Counted from the first letter of the stretch, positions 25,870-35,030 are shown. The stretch is 64,000 nucleotides of DNA from an uncultured Bacteroidales bacterium (GCA_900314925.1 OMXC01000010.1:1-64000), one strand, 5' to 3'. Program-made: numbers and translations. Notes: generated by a model not told the origin, from the letters alone.

Positions 25870-25877
25870 TATCTTTG
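25870..25877 (+). promoter_or_regulatory. -7 box immediately before the sensor kinase start
   Basis: TATCTTTG at 25870-25877 ends only four bases before the GTG at 25882. No TTTG lies 19 bp upstream. If used, the transcript would begin at or next to the start codon. Confidence 0.45.
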
Positions 25878-25881
25878 CACC

Positions 25882-27858
25882 GTGAAAAAAACATTATTCC
25901 TGCTCCTTGCAGCGCTGATTTCGCTGTTTGCCGGCTGTCGCCACAAGACGTCGGCAGACCCCCTGCTGCGGGCGCGTGCCGACGGCCTCAACAAGGAGGC
26001 TTTCGTCAACCGCTACCGTGACCCCGACACCTGTCTGGCCCTCTCGCACAAGGCCTTGCAGTTCATCGCCGACTCGTTGCCCGACTATGCCGACGGCATG
26101 CTGCGTGCGCGCAACAACATGGCCTTCGCCTACTACCAGATGTCCGACGCCGAGAGCGCCCGCAAGCAGCTCGACCGTGTGGACAAAACCATCGCCCTGC
26201 GTCTCGAAGGCATGCGCAACGGCGACATCGAGTGGGTCATCTCGCAGCTGCTGCGCGCCCGTCTGCTGCAGCGCAACTGCCAGATTGCCGACTCCTACCG
26301 CCTGCTCTACGACGTGGGGCGCAGCGGCATCCTGGAGCGCAAGGACCTCGGCATCCTCGGCAGCTACGCCCGCTCCGAGTACTACATCACCATGCTCGTG
26401 CTCAACTTCCACTACCGCAACGGTCAGGAGGGCGACGTGCGCACCCTCATCGGCGAGGTGGAAGCCGCGCTCCCGGCCCTCAAGGTTGACTACGCTCAGG
26501 ACATGGCCCTCAACTATGCCCTCGCCTACGGTCTGCAGAGTGCCGGCGAGAGCCGGCGCGCCCTGGAATACTGCGACCGCAACATCAAGATACTCGGCAT
26601 TCCGGCTGCTTTCTGCACCTACCACTACGCCAACACCGTGCAGATGGCTGCCTCGGCGCTGAAGAGCATCCCCGGCACCGCGTCGCCGGACAGCGTGCTG
26701 GCCCTCTACGACACAGCGCGCTGTGCCTTCTTCGACTACGGCGACCCCTACCAGATGCTCGGCGGCACCACCTCCACGGCGCGCTACGCCCTGCTCATAG
26801 GCGACACCGCCAAAGCCCACGGCGTGCTGCGCGAGTGGCTCGACTGGACCAAGCAGCACCGTGCCACGGCCTCCGCCAACGACCCCGCGCGGTGGAGCCC
26901 CTTCAAGGCCCCCAAGCTGGAGCTGGGCCTCTTCGACGTCCTTTTGCGTAGCCGCATGGCCTCCAGCCCCGACGAAGCCCTGCGGTGGTACACGCGCCAC
27001 GCCGAGCTGCAAGACTACATAGCACGCAACGAGCGCGAGGACTTCGCCCTGCAGCAGAGCCTCGCCACCGCCACGCGCCGCAGCCACTGGCTCACCAGGA
27101 CCGCCATCCTCTTCGGCTCCATGGCCGTCGTGCTCCTGGGCCTCACCGTGGCCCTGTGGTCCATCCTGCGCCGTCTGCGCCGCGAGAAACGGGAGCTCGA
27201 GGCCGCCAAGCGCCGCGACGTGGAGCGCATAGCCAACGTGGAGACCACCCTCAGCGTGCTGCGCCACGACGTGAGCCCCTTCATGGGCTACCTGCGCAGC
27301 CCCGCCCTCACCCCCGAGCTGCGCGACGAGGTGCTCGGCCAGCTGCTGCGCACCTTCGACAACATCAAGTCCTGGACGCGCCTCTCCATCCCCGGCGGCA
27401 TGGCCTTCAACGCCTCGCGCTTCGCCCTGCAGGAGGCCTTCGAGGAGGTGCGCACCCAGGTGCCGCGGCCCCATGCCGGCGTGGAGCTGCGCTTCGAGCC
27501 CACACAGCTCAGGCTCTACGCCGACCGCCTGTTGGTGGTCATCATGCTGCGCAACCTCGTGGGCAACGCCCTGAAGCACACCGCCGAGGGCAGCATCGTC
27601 GTCGGTGCCGAGCCTCAGGAGGGCATGGTGCACATCACCGTGCGCGACACCGGCAGCGGCATGGACGCCGCCCAGGTGGAGAGCCTCTTCCGTGCCGACC
27701 GCACCCTGCCCGAAGGCAGCGAGCACGGCTTCGGCCTCATTCTCTGCCGTTACATCATCAAGAAGCACGACGACCTCACGCGCCGCGGCTGCCGCATCTG
27801 GGCCGAGAGCACCCCCGGCCACGGCACCACGATGCACGTGCTGCTGGCGGCACAATAG
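25882..27858 (+). CDS. Lipoprotein-type sensor histidine kinase with TPR-like sensor
   Basis: Start GTG 25882 gives a lipoprotein signal peptide (VKKTLFLLLAALISLFAGC); an ATG-initiated frame from 25825 would add 19 residues but begins before the promoter. 658 aa: an extracytoplasmic helical-repeat region (about 20-405) resembling TPR-type sensors, a membrane helix (about 410-435, FGSMAVVLLGLTVALWSIL), a coiled segment, a weak dimerisation/phosphoacceptor region with LRHDVSPFMGY (His about 462), then a HATPase: NLVGNALKHTAEGS (N box), VRDTGSGMD (G1) and EHGFGLILCRYI (G2). It may belong to the DUF5112/DUF5113 kinase group. It is 21 bp upstream of its likely response regulator. Confidence 0.85.
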   Translation: MKKTLFLLLAALISLFAGCRHKTSADPLLRARADGLNKEAFVNRYRDPDTCLALSHKALQFIADSLPDYADGMLRARNNMAFAYYQMSDAESARKQLDRVDKTIALRLEGMRNGDIEWVISQLLRARLLQRNCQIADSYRLLYDVGRSGILERKDLGILGSYARSEYYITMLVLNFHYRNGQEGDVRTLIGEVEAALPALKVDYAQDMALNYALAYGLQSAGESRRALEYCDRNIKILGIPAAFCTYHYANTVQMAASALKSIPGTASPDSVLALYDTARCAFFDYGDPYQMLGGTTSTARYALLIGDTAKAHGVLREWLDWTKQHRATASANDPARWSPFKAPKLELGLFDVLLRSRMASSPDEALRWYTRHAELQDYIARNEREDFALQQSLATATRRSHWLTRTAILFGSMAVVLLGLTVALWSILRRLRREKRELEAAKRRDVERIANVETTLSVLRHDVSPFMGYLRSPALTPELRDEVLGQLLRTFDNIKSWTRLSIPGGMAFNASRFALQEAFEEVRTQVPRPHAGVELRFEPTQLRLYADRLLVVIMLRNLVGNALKHTAEGSIVVGAEPQEGMVHITVRDTGSGMDAAQVESLFRADRTLPEGSEHGFGLILCRYIIKKHDDLTRRGCRIWAESTPGHGTTMHVLLAAQ

Positions 27859-27879
27859 ATACACAAAACCATCCAATAT

Positions 27880-28677
27880 ATGAGCAAAATAAGAGTCATG
27901 ATGGTGGACGACGAGCCGCTGATACGCAAGGTCGTCAAGATGGAGATGAACAGCCGCGCCGCGAGCGTGGAGACTGGCGACCTGGACGCCAGCGTGGTGA
28001 GCCGTGTGGAGATGGTGGACACCTTCGCCGACGGGCCGTCGCTGCTGGCAGCCCTCGGCAGCGCCGAGGCACCTGACTACCTGCTGGTGGACATGGAGCT
28101 CAGCGGCGAGCCCACGGGAGGACTGATGATCGTGCGCCGCGTGCACGAGCGCTACCCCGACATAAAGACGATCATCTTCTCCGGCCGTTTCGACGCCCCC
28201 GAGGCTGGTGCCGACGACCGCGAGCGGCGCCTGCACGACGTGGGGCGCGTGGTCATGGAGGCCCTGGCCCTCGGCGCCTCGGCCTTCGTCAGCAAGAACG
28301 CCGTCGGCGGCTTCTCCATAGAGAACATCCTGCGGGCCATAGCCTGCCTGGAGCGCGGCGAGCGCTTCTACTTCAACTACCCGGTGATGCTCACCCTCAA
28401 GGAGGCCGCCGAGAGCTACTTCGCCATCGTCGCCGACCATGACCCCGACTTCGCGCTCAGCGACAAGGAGCGCCAGCTGCTGCTGCTCGAGGCCGCGGGC
28501 TGCACGGCGGCGGAGATCTCAGACCGCCTCGGCGAGACCGACAAGGCCATACAGGAGCGGCAGAAGGACCTCTCGCGGCGCCTGGACATCGTCAACAAGA
28601 GCGCCGCGCGCGTGGCTAAGGCCTTCGCCCTTGGGCTGATAGCGCCGCAGGAGGTGCGTTTTTTGCCCCGTTCATAG
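27880..28677 (+). CDS. Response regulator with C-terminal DNA-binding region
   Basis: 265 aa. The receiver domain opens KIRVMMVDDEPLIRKVVK; the phosphoacceptor Asp lies in DYLLVDMELSGEPTGG (about residue 71), followed by IIFSGRFD and SAFVSKNAVGGF (conserved Lys). The receiver contains two insertions (about 28-45 and 108-125) that make it longer than the standard 120 residues. The C-terminal part (about 195-255, LSDKERQLLLLEAAGCTAAE and ISDRLGETDKAIQERQK) resembles a LuxR-type helix-turn-helix. Downstream of and presumably phosphorylated by the kinase at 25882. Its targets are unknown. Confidence 0.88.
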   Translation: MSKIRVMMVDDEPLIRKVVKMEMNSRAASVETGDLDASVVSRVEMVDTFADGPSLLAALGSAEAPDYLLVDMELSGEPTGGLMIVRRVHERYPDIKTIIFSGRFDAPEAGADDRERRLHDVGRVVMEALALGASAFVSKNAVGGFSIENILRAIACLERGERFYFNYPVMLTLKEAAESYFAIVADHDPDFALSDKERQLLLLEAAGCTAAEISDRLGETDKAIQERQKDLSRRLDIVNKSAARVAKAFALGLIAPQEVRFLPRS

Positions 28678-28687
28678 GTGCGATGCA

Positions 28688-28787
28688 CCCCCTACGGAGC
28701 CGGTACGGAGTTGGTACGGCTTTCCATCGGCCGTCCACTGAAGAACGGCCGAAGGGGGTCCGTAGGGGGTCCGTAGGGACTCCGTGT
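28688..28787. repeat. Palindromic repeat, copy 3 (short form)
   Basis: CCCCCTACGGA (28688-28698) pairs with TCCGTAGGGGG (28759-28769). Inside, CGGCCGT (28728-28734) pairs with ACGGCCG (28745-28751) around CCACTGAAGA. The 11-mer tract of copies 1, 4 and 5 is reduced to a single ACTGAAGAA. The rest of 28678-29005 has no gene. Confidence 0.75.
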
Positions 28788-28888
28788 CAGCAAGGATTTT
28801 GACGCGTTTTGTGTGCGTAATATGTTGGGTTGCAGGTGGTTTGTGGTGGGGAAGATGTTTATTACGGCAGAAGTGCAAGAAAAAAATA

Positions 28889-28918
28889 TTTGCATGTACT
28901 AAAAATTTAGTAATTTTG
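28889..28918 (+). promoter_or_regulatory. Promoter of the DUF1573 gene
   Basis: TTTG (28889-28892), 18-bp spacer, TAATTTTG (28911-28918). The leader contains a GAGAAATGAAAAATG-type low-complexity repeat. Confidence 0.75.
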
Positions 28919-29005
28919 CAGGCCGAATGGGTGGGGGAAATGAGAGATGAGAAATGAAAAATGAAAAAATAAGTTGTTGAAATATAAACTTTAAAAACCA
29001 ATAAC

Positions 29006-29524
29006 ATGAAAAAGTTCGCATTGATTTGCATGTTCGCCGCGCTGGCTTTCGGCGTGAGCGCACAGGAAGTTGAAAAGAAAGAGGCACCCGCCAACGGCGC
29101 CAAGATCCGCTTCGAGCAGATGGAGCACCAGTACGGTGTCATCCAGAAGGGCGGCAACGGCGACTGCCAGTTTGTCTTCTGGAACGACGGCAACGAGCCC
29201 CTTATCCTCCAGAACGTGAAGGCCTCGTGCGGCTGCACGACGCCCAAGTACAGCCAGAAGCCCGTCATGCCGGGCGAGAAGGGCTTCATCGACGTGCACT
29301 ACAACACCAACAACGTGGGTGGTTTCTCGAAGACCGTCACCGTCACCAGCAACGCTGTCGACAACCCGCGCGTGGTGCTGCGCATCAAGGGCAATGTGAA
29401 GGCTGACGCCGCCAAGGAGGCTGCCCCCCAGGCCGCTCCCCAGGTCAAGGAGAAGAGAGCCGCTGTTCCCGTCAGTGACAAAGATATCAAGCACGTGGAA
29501 CCCTCCAAGCTTGAGAAGAAGTAA
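29006..29524 (+). CDS. DUF1573-domain exported protein
   Basis: 172 aa with a signal peptide (FALICMFAALAFGVSAQ). The mature domain has HQYGVIQKGGNGDCQFVFWN and VKASCGCTTPKYSQKPVMPG, the CGCT signature of DUF1573, then VHYNTNNVGGFSKTVTVTS, an Ig-like fold predicted for the periplasm or cell surface. The tail is Ala/Lys-rich (KAAPQ-type text, ending KLEKK). It lies 36 bp upstream of the aminotransferase gene and may be co-transcribed. Function unknown. Confidence 0.9.
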   Translation: MKKFALICMFAALAFGVSAQEVEKKEAPANGAKIRFEQMEHQYGVIQKGGNGDCQFVFWNDGNEPLILQNVKASCGCTTPKYSQKPVMPGEKGFIDVHYNTNNVGGFSKTVTVTSNAVDNPRVVLRIKGNVKADAAKEAAPQAAPQVKEKRAAVPVSDKDIKHVEPSKLEKK

Positions 29525-29560
29525 CCCAACACAGAAGCAATAACTTAACACCGGATAACA

Positions 29561-31018
29561 ATGCCCCACATTTCGCACAAAGGACTGGAGTTGCCGCAGT
29601 CGGCAATACGCAAACTCGTGCCTTTCGCCGACGCCACCAAGGCCCACGGCATCCACGTGTACCACCTGAACATCGGCCAGCCCGACATCGAGACCCCGAA
29701 AGCGGCCCTCAAAGCCCTGGCCCAGACCAAGATCGACGTGCTGGCCTACAGCCCCAGCGCCGGTATACAGAGCTATCGCGAGAAGCTGTGCCAGTATTAC
29801 AAGAAGAACGGCATCGACATCACGCCCGAGCGCATACTGGTGACCACCGGTGGCAGCGAGGCGCTGCAGATGGCTTTCACCTGCTGCCTCAACCCCGGCG
29901 ACGAGATCATCATCCCGGAGCCCTACTACACCAACTACAACACCTTCGCCAAGCTCTGCGACGCCAAGATCGTCACCGTGCCGAGCGACATCAAGAGCGG
30001 TTTCGCCCTGCCGTTGGTGGACGACTTTGAGAAGTACATCACGCCCTACACGCGTGCCATCATGATATGCAACCCCAACAACCCGACGGGCTACCTGTAC
30101 AGCGAGAAGGATCTCTACGCTGTCGGCGCCCTGTGCAAGAAGTACGACCTGTACCTCTTCGCCGACGAGGTGTATCGCGAGTTCTGCTACGACGGCGAGA
30201 AGCACTTCTCAGTGCTCAACCTGCCGGGCTGCGAGAACAACGTGGTGCTCTTCGACTCGGTCAGCAAGCGCTACAGCGCCTGCGGTGCCCGTGTGGGCTG
30301 CGTCATTACGCGCAACAGCGAGCTCTTCAGCACCATGATGCGTCTGGCACAGGCCCGTCTGTCGCCGCCGTCGTTCGGCCAGATCTTCGCCGAGGCCGCC
30401 ATCGACACGCCGCAGGAGTATTTTGACAACGTCATGAAGGAGTATGTGAGCCGCCGCAACGTCATCGTCGAAGGCATCAACAATATACCCGGTTGCTTCT
30501 GCCCGAACCCGAAAGGTGCCTTCTACACCGTCTGCGAGCTGCCCATCGACGACAGCGACCGCTTCTGCCAGTGGCTGCTGACGGACTTCCAGTACAACGG
30601 CGCCACCGTCATGCTGGCTCCCGCCACGGGCTTCTACAGTGATCCCGAGAAGGGACGTCACCAGGTTCGCATCACCTACTGCCTCTGCAAGGAAGACCTG
30701 CGTGCCGCCATCAAGTGCCTCGAAGAGGCCCTGAAGGTGTACCCCGGCCGCCTGAAGGCGAAAGCCAAGGCTGGCAGAAAGGCCGTCGCCAAGAAGGCCG
30801 CTCCCGCCAAGAAGGCTGAGGTCAAGAAGGCCGCTCCTGCCAAGAAGGCAGAGGTCAAGAAGGCCGCACCCGCCAAGAAGGCTGAGGCTAAGAAGGCCGC
30901 TCCTGCCAAGAAGGCAGAGGTCAAGAAGGCTGCCCCTGCCAAGAAGGCAGAGGTCAAGAAGGCCGCTCCCGCCAAGAAGGCTGTGGCCAAGAAAGCCGTA
31001 GCCAAGAAGAAGGCATGA
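29561..31018 (+). CDS. Class I/II aminotransferase with histone-H1-like C-terminal tail
   Basis: 485 aa. Residues 1 to about 395 form a complete PLP-dependent aspartate-aminotransferase-type enzyme: LNIGQPDIETPK, TTGGSEALQMAF, CNPNNPTGYLYSEKD, FADEVYREF and the PLP lysine in DSVSKRYSACGARVG (Lys about 236), with an Arg-containing HQVRITYC near the end. From about 397 a tail of about 89 residues is made almost wholly of Lys, Ala, Pro, Glu and Val, with six near-identical 11-residue repeats (KKAAPAKKAEV). Such tails occur on bacterial H1-like nucleoid proteins and are not usual on aminotransferases. Enzyme identity beyond the AAT subfamily is open. Confidence 0.9.
   Translation: MPHISHKGLELPQSAIRKLVPFADATKAHGIHVYHLNIGQPDIETPKAALKALAQTKIDVLAYSPSAGIQSYREKLCQYYKKNGIDITPERILVTTGGSEALQMAFTCCLNPGDEIIIPEPYYTNYNTFAKLCDAKIVTVPSDIKSGFALPLVDDFEKYITPYTRAIMICNPNNPTGYLYSEKDLYAVGALCKKYDLYLFADEVYREFCYDGEKHFSVLNLPGCENNVVLFDSVSKRYSACGARVGCVITRNSELFSTMMRLAQARLSPPSFGQIFAEAAIDTPQEYFDNVMKEYVSRRNVIVEGINNIPGCFCPNPKGAFYTVCELPIDDSDRFCQWLLTDFQYNGATVMLAPATGFYSDPEKGRHQVRITYCLCKEDLRAAIKCLEEALKVYPGRLKAKAKAGRKAVAKKAAPAKKAEVKKAAPAKKAEVKKAAPAKKAEAKKAAPAKKAEVKKAAPAKKAEVKKAAPAKKAVAKKAVAKKKA
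30791..30988 (+). repeat. Six tandem 33-bp repeats encoding the Lys/Ala/Pro tail
   Basis: Units of 33 bp (AAGAAGGCCGCTCC start, GCTGAGGTC-type end) with mostly synonymous differences encode KKAAPAKKAE(V/A). Identical unit length makes slippage or recombination likely, so copy number may vary between strains. Confidence 0.85.
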
Positions 31019-31467
31019 CACACGAAGAAAAACGGAACAAGGTGATATGCTCCTGCATTGAACAGCAGGAGCATATTGCTACTATAGCCAAGCAGGAGAT
31101 GGACTCGGCGCAGCAGCAAAGCAACGACTACGGCGCCAACGTGGACCGCTACGACTCGTACCGCACCAAGATGATGCGCAGCCGCGACATGTACGCCCGG
31201 CAGTACAGCAACGCCCAGACGGGAGTGCGCTACCTGCAGGACCTGCTGAAGCTGCCGCCCTTCGACAGCGTGGAGCACGGGGCCTGTGTGGTCACCGACC
31301 GGCAGAACTTCCTGCTCAGCATAGGCGCCGGCAAGTTCATGGTGGGCAACCAGGTGTGGTTCGCCATCAGCGCCCAGACGCCCATCTACGCCGCGCTGAA
31401 AGGCAAGCACGTGGGCGACGGCATAGTCTTCAACGGGCAGTCGCAGACTATAAAAGAAATATTCTGA
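31015..31467 (+). CDS. GreA/GreB C-terminal-domain-like protein
   Basis: 150 aa, starting in the ATGA overlap with the aminotransferase stop. The N-terminal half is a coiled-coil-like helical stretch (KQEMDSAQQQSNDYGANVDR), and the C-terminal half ends VGDGIVFNGQSQTIKEIF, the form of the FKBP-like C-terminal domain of Gre factors and Rnk. In Bacteroidetes, short proteins of this kind are often misnamed 3-oxoacyl-ACP synthase. It probably binds RNA polymerase or another secondary-channel partner, but lacks the usual Gre acidic tip residues in clear form. Confidence 0.65.
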   Translation: MTHEEKRNKVICSCIEQQEHIATIAKQEMDSAQQQSNDYGANVDRYDSYRTKMMRSRDMYARQYSNAQTGVRYLQDLLKLPPFDSVEHGACVVTDRQNFLLSIGAGKFMVGNQVWFAISAQTPIYAALKGKHVGDGIVFNGQSQTIKEIF

Positions 31468-31470
31468 AGC

Positions 31471-32685
31471 ATGAAGCCGTTGTATAAGTACCTGATAGTG
31501 TTTTCCGCTCTTATAGCCGGCTACCTGCTCTTCGGGGCCGGGGCCTGGCTGATGCCCGACAGGGCTGTGCAGCGGCATGTGCGCGAGACATTGGACAAGG
31601 GCGACATGGAGTCGGACCAGCCGCGTGCCGTGTTGCCGCACATGATGCAGACGCGCATGGACAACTTCACCGACGCCATCATCCTCAACCAGGCCTATGT
31701 GATGCGCCTGGAAGGCTTCCGCACGGGAGTGCTGTCGGTGCCGCGCTGGTGGGGGCCGCTGCTGCCCTACGAGGTGCTGCGTGCCGGCGTCGACGGGCAG
31801 GAGATGCAGATACGCCACTATGCGCGCTACTGGCACGGCAACACCTTCCTGACGCGCTATCTGCTGGTGTTCTACGACTATATGGACATACGCCTGTTGC
31901 TCTATATCGTCAGCACGCTGCTGATGGTGTGGTGCGGCGTGTCGCTGTGGCGCAGGCAGGGGTGGCAGACGGCGTTGGCCGTGATGTTCGGCTTGGCGGT
32001 GTGCTACGCCTTTGTGATGCAATTCTCCATGCAGTTTGCGCCGGTGCTGATAATAGCGCTGGCGGGCATGATAGCCGTCTCGCGTGGATGCAACGCCATG
32101 ATGACGGCCTTCGTGGTGGGGTCGCTGACCTGCTTCTTTGACCTGCTCACGGCGCCGATGCTCACGCTCGGCGTGTTGCTGGTGGTGCAGGCCGCCATGA
32201 GCACCGAGGAGAAGGTATGGCGCGGATGGTGGAACACCTGTCGCGCGGCGTTGCTGTGGGCCCTTGGCTACGGCGGCACCTGGGTGACGAAGTGGGTGAT
32301 AGCCACCGTGTTCACCGCCGAAAACGTCATCGTAGACGGTATCGAGAACACCTCGGGCCGCGCTTCGGGACTTGAGGACTTCACACGGTGGGATGCCTTG
32401 ATGAACAATATAGAGTTGCTGCCGTGGAGACACATGATCGAGCCGTTGCTGGCCGTGCTGGTGGTGCTGGCATTGGTGCGCTTCAATGCCAAAGGCTGGC
32501 GCAAAGCCTTGCAGATACTGCCTATAGCGGTGTTGCCGTGGGTGTGGTACCTCTTTGCCGCCAACCATTCATACTGGCACAACTGGTTCACCTTCCGTGC
32601 GCAGGCCGTCACGGTTGCAGCCATGCTGCTGGCGTTTGCGCAGATGGTTGACTGGAACAGACTAAGAGTAAAAAAGAAAATATGA
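31471..32685 (+). CDS. Polytopic membrane protein, unknown
   Basis: 404 aa with about ten hydrophobic segments (LIVFSALIAGYLLFGAG at the N-terminus; further spans near 140-160, 170-190, 195-210, 215-240, 265-290, 320-340 and 350-395). Between the first two spans is a large extracytoplasmic loop with conserved-looking Asp/Arg/Trp. The topology would suit a GT-C-like glycosyltransferase or a related lipid-linked-sugar protein. It overlaps the GT2 gene by four bases, supporting a joint role in glycan or lipid modification. No diagnostic catalytic motif is seen. Confidence 0.7.
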   Translation: MKPLYKYLIVFSALIAGYLLFGAGAWLMPDRAVQRHVRETLDKGDMESDQPRAVLPHMMQTRMDNFTDAIILNQAYVMRLEGFRTGVLSVPRWWGPLLPYEVLRAGVDGQEMQIRHYARYWHGNTFLTRYLLVFYDYMDIRLLLYIVSTLLMVWCGVSLWRRQGWQTALAVMFGLAVCYAFVMQFSMQFAPVLIIALAGMIAVSRGCNAMMTAFVVGSLTCFFDLLTAPMLTLGVLLVVQAAMSTEEKVWRGWWNTCRAALLWALGYGGTWVTKWVIATVFTAENVIVDGIENTSGRASGLEDFTRWDALMNNIELLPWRHMIEPLLAVLVVLALVRFNAKGWRKALQILPIAVLPWVWYLFAANHSYWHNWFTFRAQAVTVAAMLLAFAQMVDWNRLRVKKKI

Positions 32686-33611
32686 AGAACAGCAAAGTCG
32701 CGGTGTTGCTGCCGTGCTACAACGAGGAGAAGACCATCGGCAAGGTGGTGCGCGATTTCCGCGCCGTATTGCCGGAAGCCGACATATACGTCTATGACAA
32801 CAACTCCACCGACCGCACGGCGGAGCTGGCCGCCGAGGCCGGCGCCATCGTGCGCCGTGAGCGCACACAGGGCAAAGGCAACGTGATACGCCGCATGTTC
32901 CGCGAGGTGGAGGCCGACTGCTACCTCATGGCCGACGGTGACGACACCTACCCCGCGCACCATGCGCCACAGATGGTGGCCGCCGTTCTTGAGGAGCAGG
33001 CCGACATGGTCATAGGCGACCGCCTGTCGTCGACCTACTTCACCGAGAACAAGCGCCCGTTCCACAACATGGGCAACAAGCTTGTCAGAGGCCTTATATG
33101 CAGCCTGTGGCACACCGAGGTGAAGGACATCATGACCGGCTATCGCGCTTTCAGCCGCCCCTTTGTCAAGCTCTTCCCCGTGATGAGCGGGCAGTTTGAG
33201 ATAGAGACAGAGATGACCATCCATGCCCTCGACAAGCGTTTCCGCCTGGTGGAGATACCTATCGACTACCGTGACCGCCCCGAGGGCAGCGAGTCGAAGC
33301 TCAATACCTTCAGCGACGGCCTAAAAGTGCTGCGCACCATCGTCATTCTCTTCAAGGAATACCGCCCCATGCGCTTCTTCGGCTGGTTGGCGGTGCTGCT
33401 GGCGGTAGTGGGCATCGCACTTGTTATCCCCGTGCTGGTAGACTATTTCCACACAGGGCTGGTGATGCGTTTCCCCACGCTCTTTGTGTCGCTCTTCCTG
33501 CTGCTGGCGTCGTTGCTGTCGCTGTTCACAGGCCTCTGCCTCGACGTGATGGTGGAGAAAGACCGCAAACAATATGAGCTGCGGCTGATTGCCTTCGGCG
33601 AAAGGGAGTAG
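32682..33611 (+). CDS. GT2 family glycosyltransferase with membrane anchor
   Basis: 309 aa. The N-terminal GT-A domain has VAVLLPCYNEEKTIGKVV, VYDNNSTDRTAELA and the DxD-like MADGDDTYPA (about 88-97), then DIMTGYRAFSR, typical of polyprenyl-phosphate sugar transferases (DPM1-like). Two C-terminal membrane helices follow (about 230-255 and 268-295). It probably moves a sugar from a nucleotide donor to a polyprenyl phosphate for surface glycan assembly. Overlapped by the membrane-protein gene upstream; converges on the GH5-like gene with 5 bp between stops. Confidence 0.88.
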   Translation: MKNSKVAVLLPCYNEEKTIGKVVRDFRAVLPEADIYVYDNNSTDRTAELAAEAGAIVRRERTQGKGNVIRRMFREVEADCYLMADGDDTYPAHHAPQMVAAVLEEQADMVIGDRLSSTYFTENKRPFHNMGNKLVRGLICSLWHTEVKDIMTGYRAFSRPFVKLFPVMSGQFEIETEMTIHALDKRFRLVEIPIDYRDRPEGSESKLNTFSDGLKVLRTIVILFKEYRPMRFFGWLAVLLAVVGIALVIPVLVDYFHTGLVMRFPTLFVSLFLLLASLLSLFTGLCLDVMVEKDRKQYELRLIAFGERE

Positions 33612-33616
33612 GCGGC

Positions 33617-35026
33617 CTACAAGCGCATCAGAGTGATATTGCCTATCGAGGCTTCCACCGCTGTGGGGGCCTCGTATCGTTCGTCGCTGCCGTGTGGCAG
33701 TATGCGTCCGTCGGCAGGGCCCCATCCGGTAAGGGGCATCTGCTGGTATTCGCGCTCGCGGTCAGGGAGTTCTGTGCCTTCCGGGAATGAGACGCTGCGG
33801 TCGAACTTTAGTCTGCTGAAGCCCGGCGCGCTCACCTCGAAGTGGACGCAGATGTCGTTGCTCACCAGGCGGAAACGGCCTTCGGCATCGGTGTAGGTGT
33901 TCATACCTATGCTCCACCATTCGTTCCATCCGCGCACCACGGCTCCTTCTATGGGGCGCCCTTTGCGGTCGGTGACCGTGCCGGTGACAGCGACATTGCG
34001 GTAGGCCAGCATGTTGTAGTAGTTGCTGGGGAACTCAGGCGCGGATGCCGTGTATCCGCTGTCAAGCAGCGCCACGAGTGCGGCGGCTGGCTTGCGGCGG
34101 CCGTGTATGTCGCGCAGCCCTGTATACTGCGCCTCAAAGTTCACCCCGTCGGGGTAATCGGTGAACTCCCACCAGCCGTAGCCTATGGCGCCGAGGTCGC
34201 GGGCGTAGTCGTAGGTCTCGCGCATGAAGCGCACCTGGTCGTCGTAGCCTACGCTGCGGTTGTCGGCAGGCAGGCCTGTCTCGCCTATCATCCAGGGCTT
34301 GCCTGTGTAGTGGCTGTACCACCACATCTCGCTTTGTACGCGCAACGGATGGTATGTATGTATCTCAAGGAAGTCTACAGGCAGCAGGGAGGGATCCCAT
34401 CTGAAGACCTCTATCGGCTCGGAGAGCGCCACGGTGAATAGCTGGTGTGGAGCATGTTCGCGCACCATCTTTCGCCAATCGGCCACTACTGACACGGCGC
34501 CGTCTTTTCGGCGGTTCTCCGCCGGGTCAAAGTATAGCGGCTCGTTCATGAGGTCGTAGGCCCAGAGGGCGGGGAGGTCGGCGAGGCGGTGCATGAGACC
34601 TATGGCGTAGTCATGCCAGTGACCGTCGAAGGGCGGCTTGATGAGTAGCATCACACGCAGTCCTGCGCTGTCGGCCAGCTGCACCATGCGGCGTGTGGCT
34701 GCGAACATCGCTGCGGTGTCGCCATCTTCGTCAAGCACGTCGAGGCACACGCGCACGGCGTTGAAGCCCCAGGCGGCGATAGTGTCGAAGTTCTCGCGTA
34801 GGTGGCCGGTGTACCAGGGTGCCGGCGCCACGCTGTCGCCCTTGATGAATGCCTTGTAGTTGAGCATGAGGGGGAACCACGGTTCGCCATCGACGGCAAA
34901 GTGACCGTCTTGCAAGGAGACAAAGCCGGGAGCCGGCTGCGGATAGATGTCGGTTTTGTTGCCAGCCGGAGTGCAACAGCACAGCATCAGGGCAATGGCG
35001 AGTGCATAGAGGTATGAGTTCTTCAT
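33617..35026 (-). CDS. GH5-like glycoside hydrolase lipoprotein with C-terminal regulatory-like domain
   Basis: 469 aa from the ATG at 35026; the frame is open 36 codons upstream but there overlaps the next gene. The lipobox region ALMLCCC predicts lipidation. The TIM-barrel domain has the acid/base Glu162 in AYDLMNEPLYF, a HTYHP strand at about 223-227 and the nucleophile Glu249 in WMIGETGLP, the clan GH-A pattern closest to GH5. From about 375 a carboxypeptidase-regulatory-like beta domain follows (VAVTGTVTDRKGRPIEGAVV). Substrate is unclear (a beta-mannan or beta-glucan-like glycan is plausible). Third gene of the operon starting with the M16 peptidase. Confidence 0.82.
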   Translation of the reverse strand: MKNSYLYALAIALMLCCCTPAGNKTDIYPQPAPGFVSLQDGHFAVDGEPWFPLMLNYKAFIKGDSVAPAPWYTGHLRENFDTIAAWGFNAVRVCLDVLDEDGDTAAMFAATRRMVQLADSAGLRVMLLIKPPFDGHWHDYAIGLMHRLADLPALWAYDLMNEPLYFDPAENRRKDGAVSVVADWRKMVREHAPHQLFTVALSEPIEVFRWDPSLLPVDFLEIHTYHPLRVQSEMWWYSHYTGKPWMIGETGLPADNRSVGYDDQVRFMRETYDYARDLGAIGYGWWEFTDYPDGVNFEAQYTGLRDIHGRRKPAAALVALLDSGYTASAPEFPSNYYNMLAYRNVAVTGTVTDRKGRPIEGAVVRGWNEWWSIGMNTYTDAEGRFRLVSNDICVHFEVSAPGFSRLKFDRSVSFPEGTELPDREREYQQMPLTGWGPADGRILPHGSDERYEAPTAVEASIGNITLMRL

Positions 35027-35030
35027 GGGT

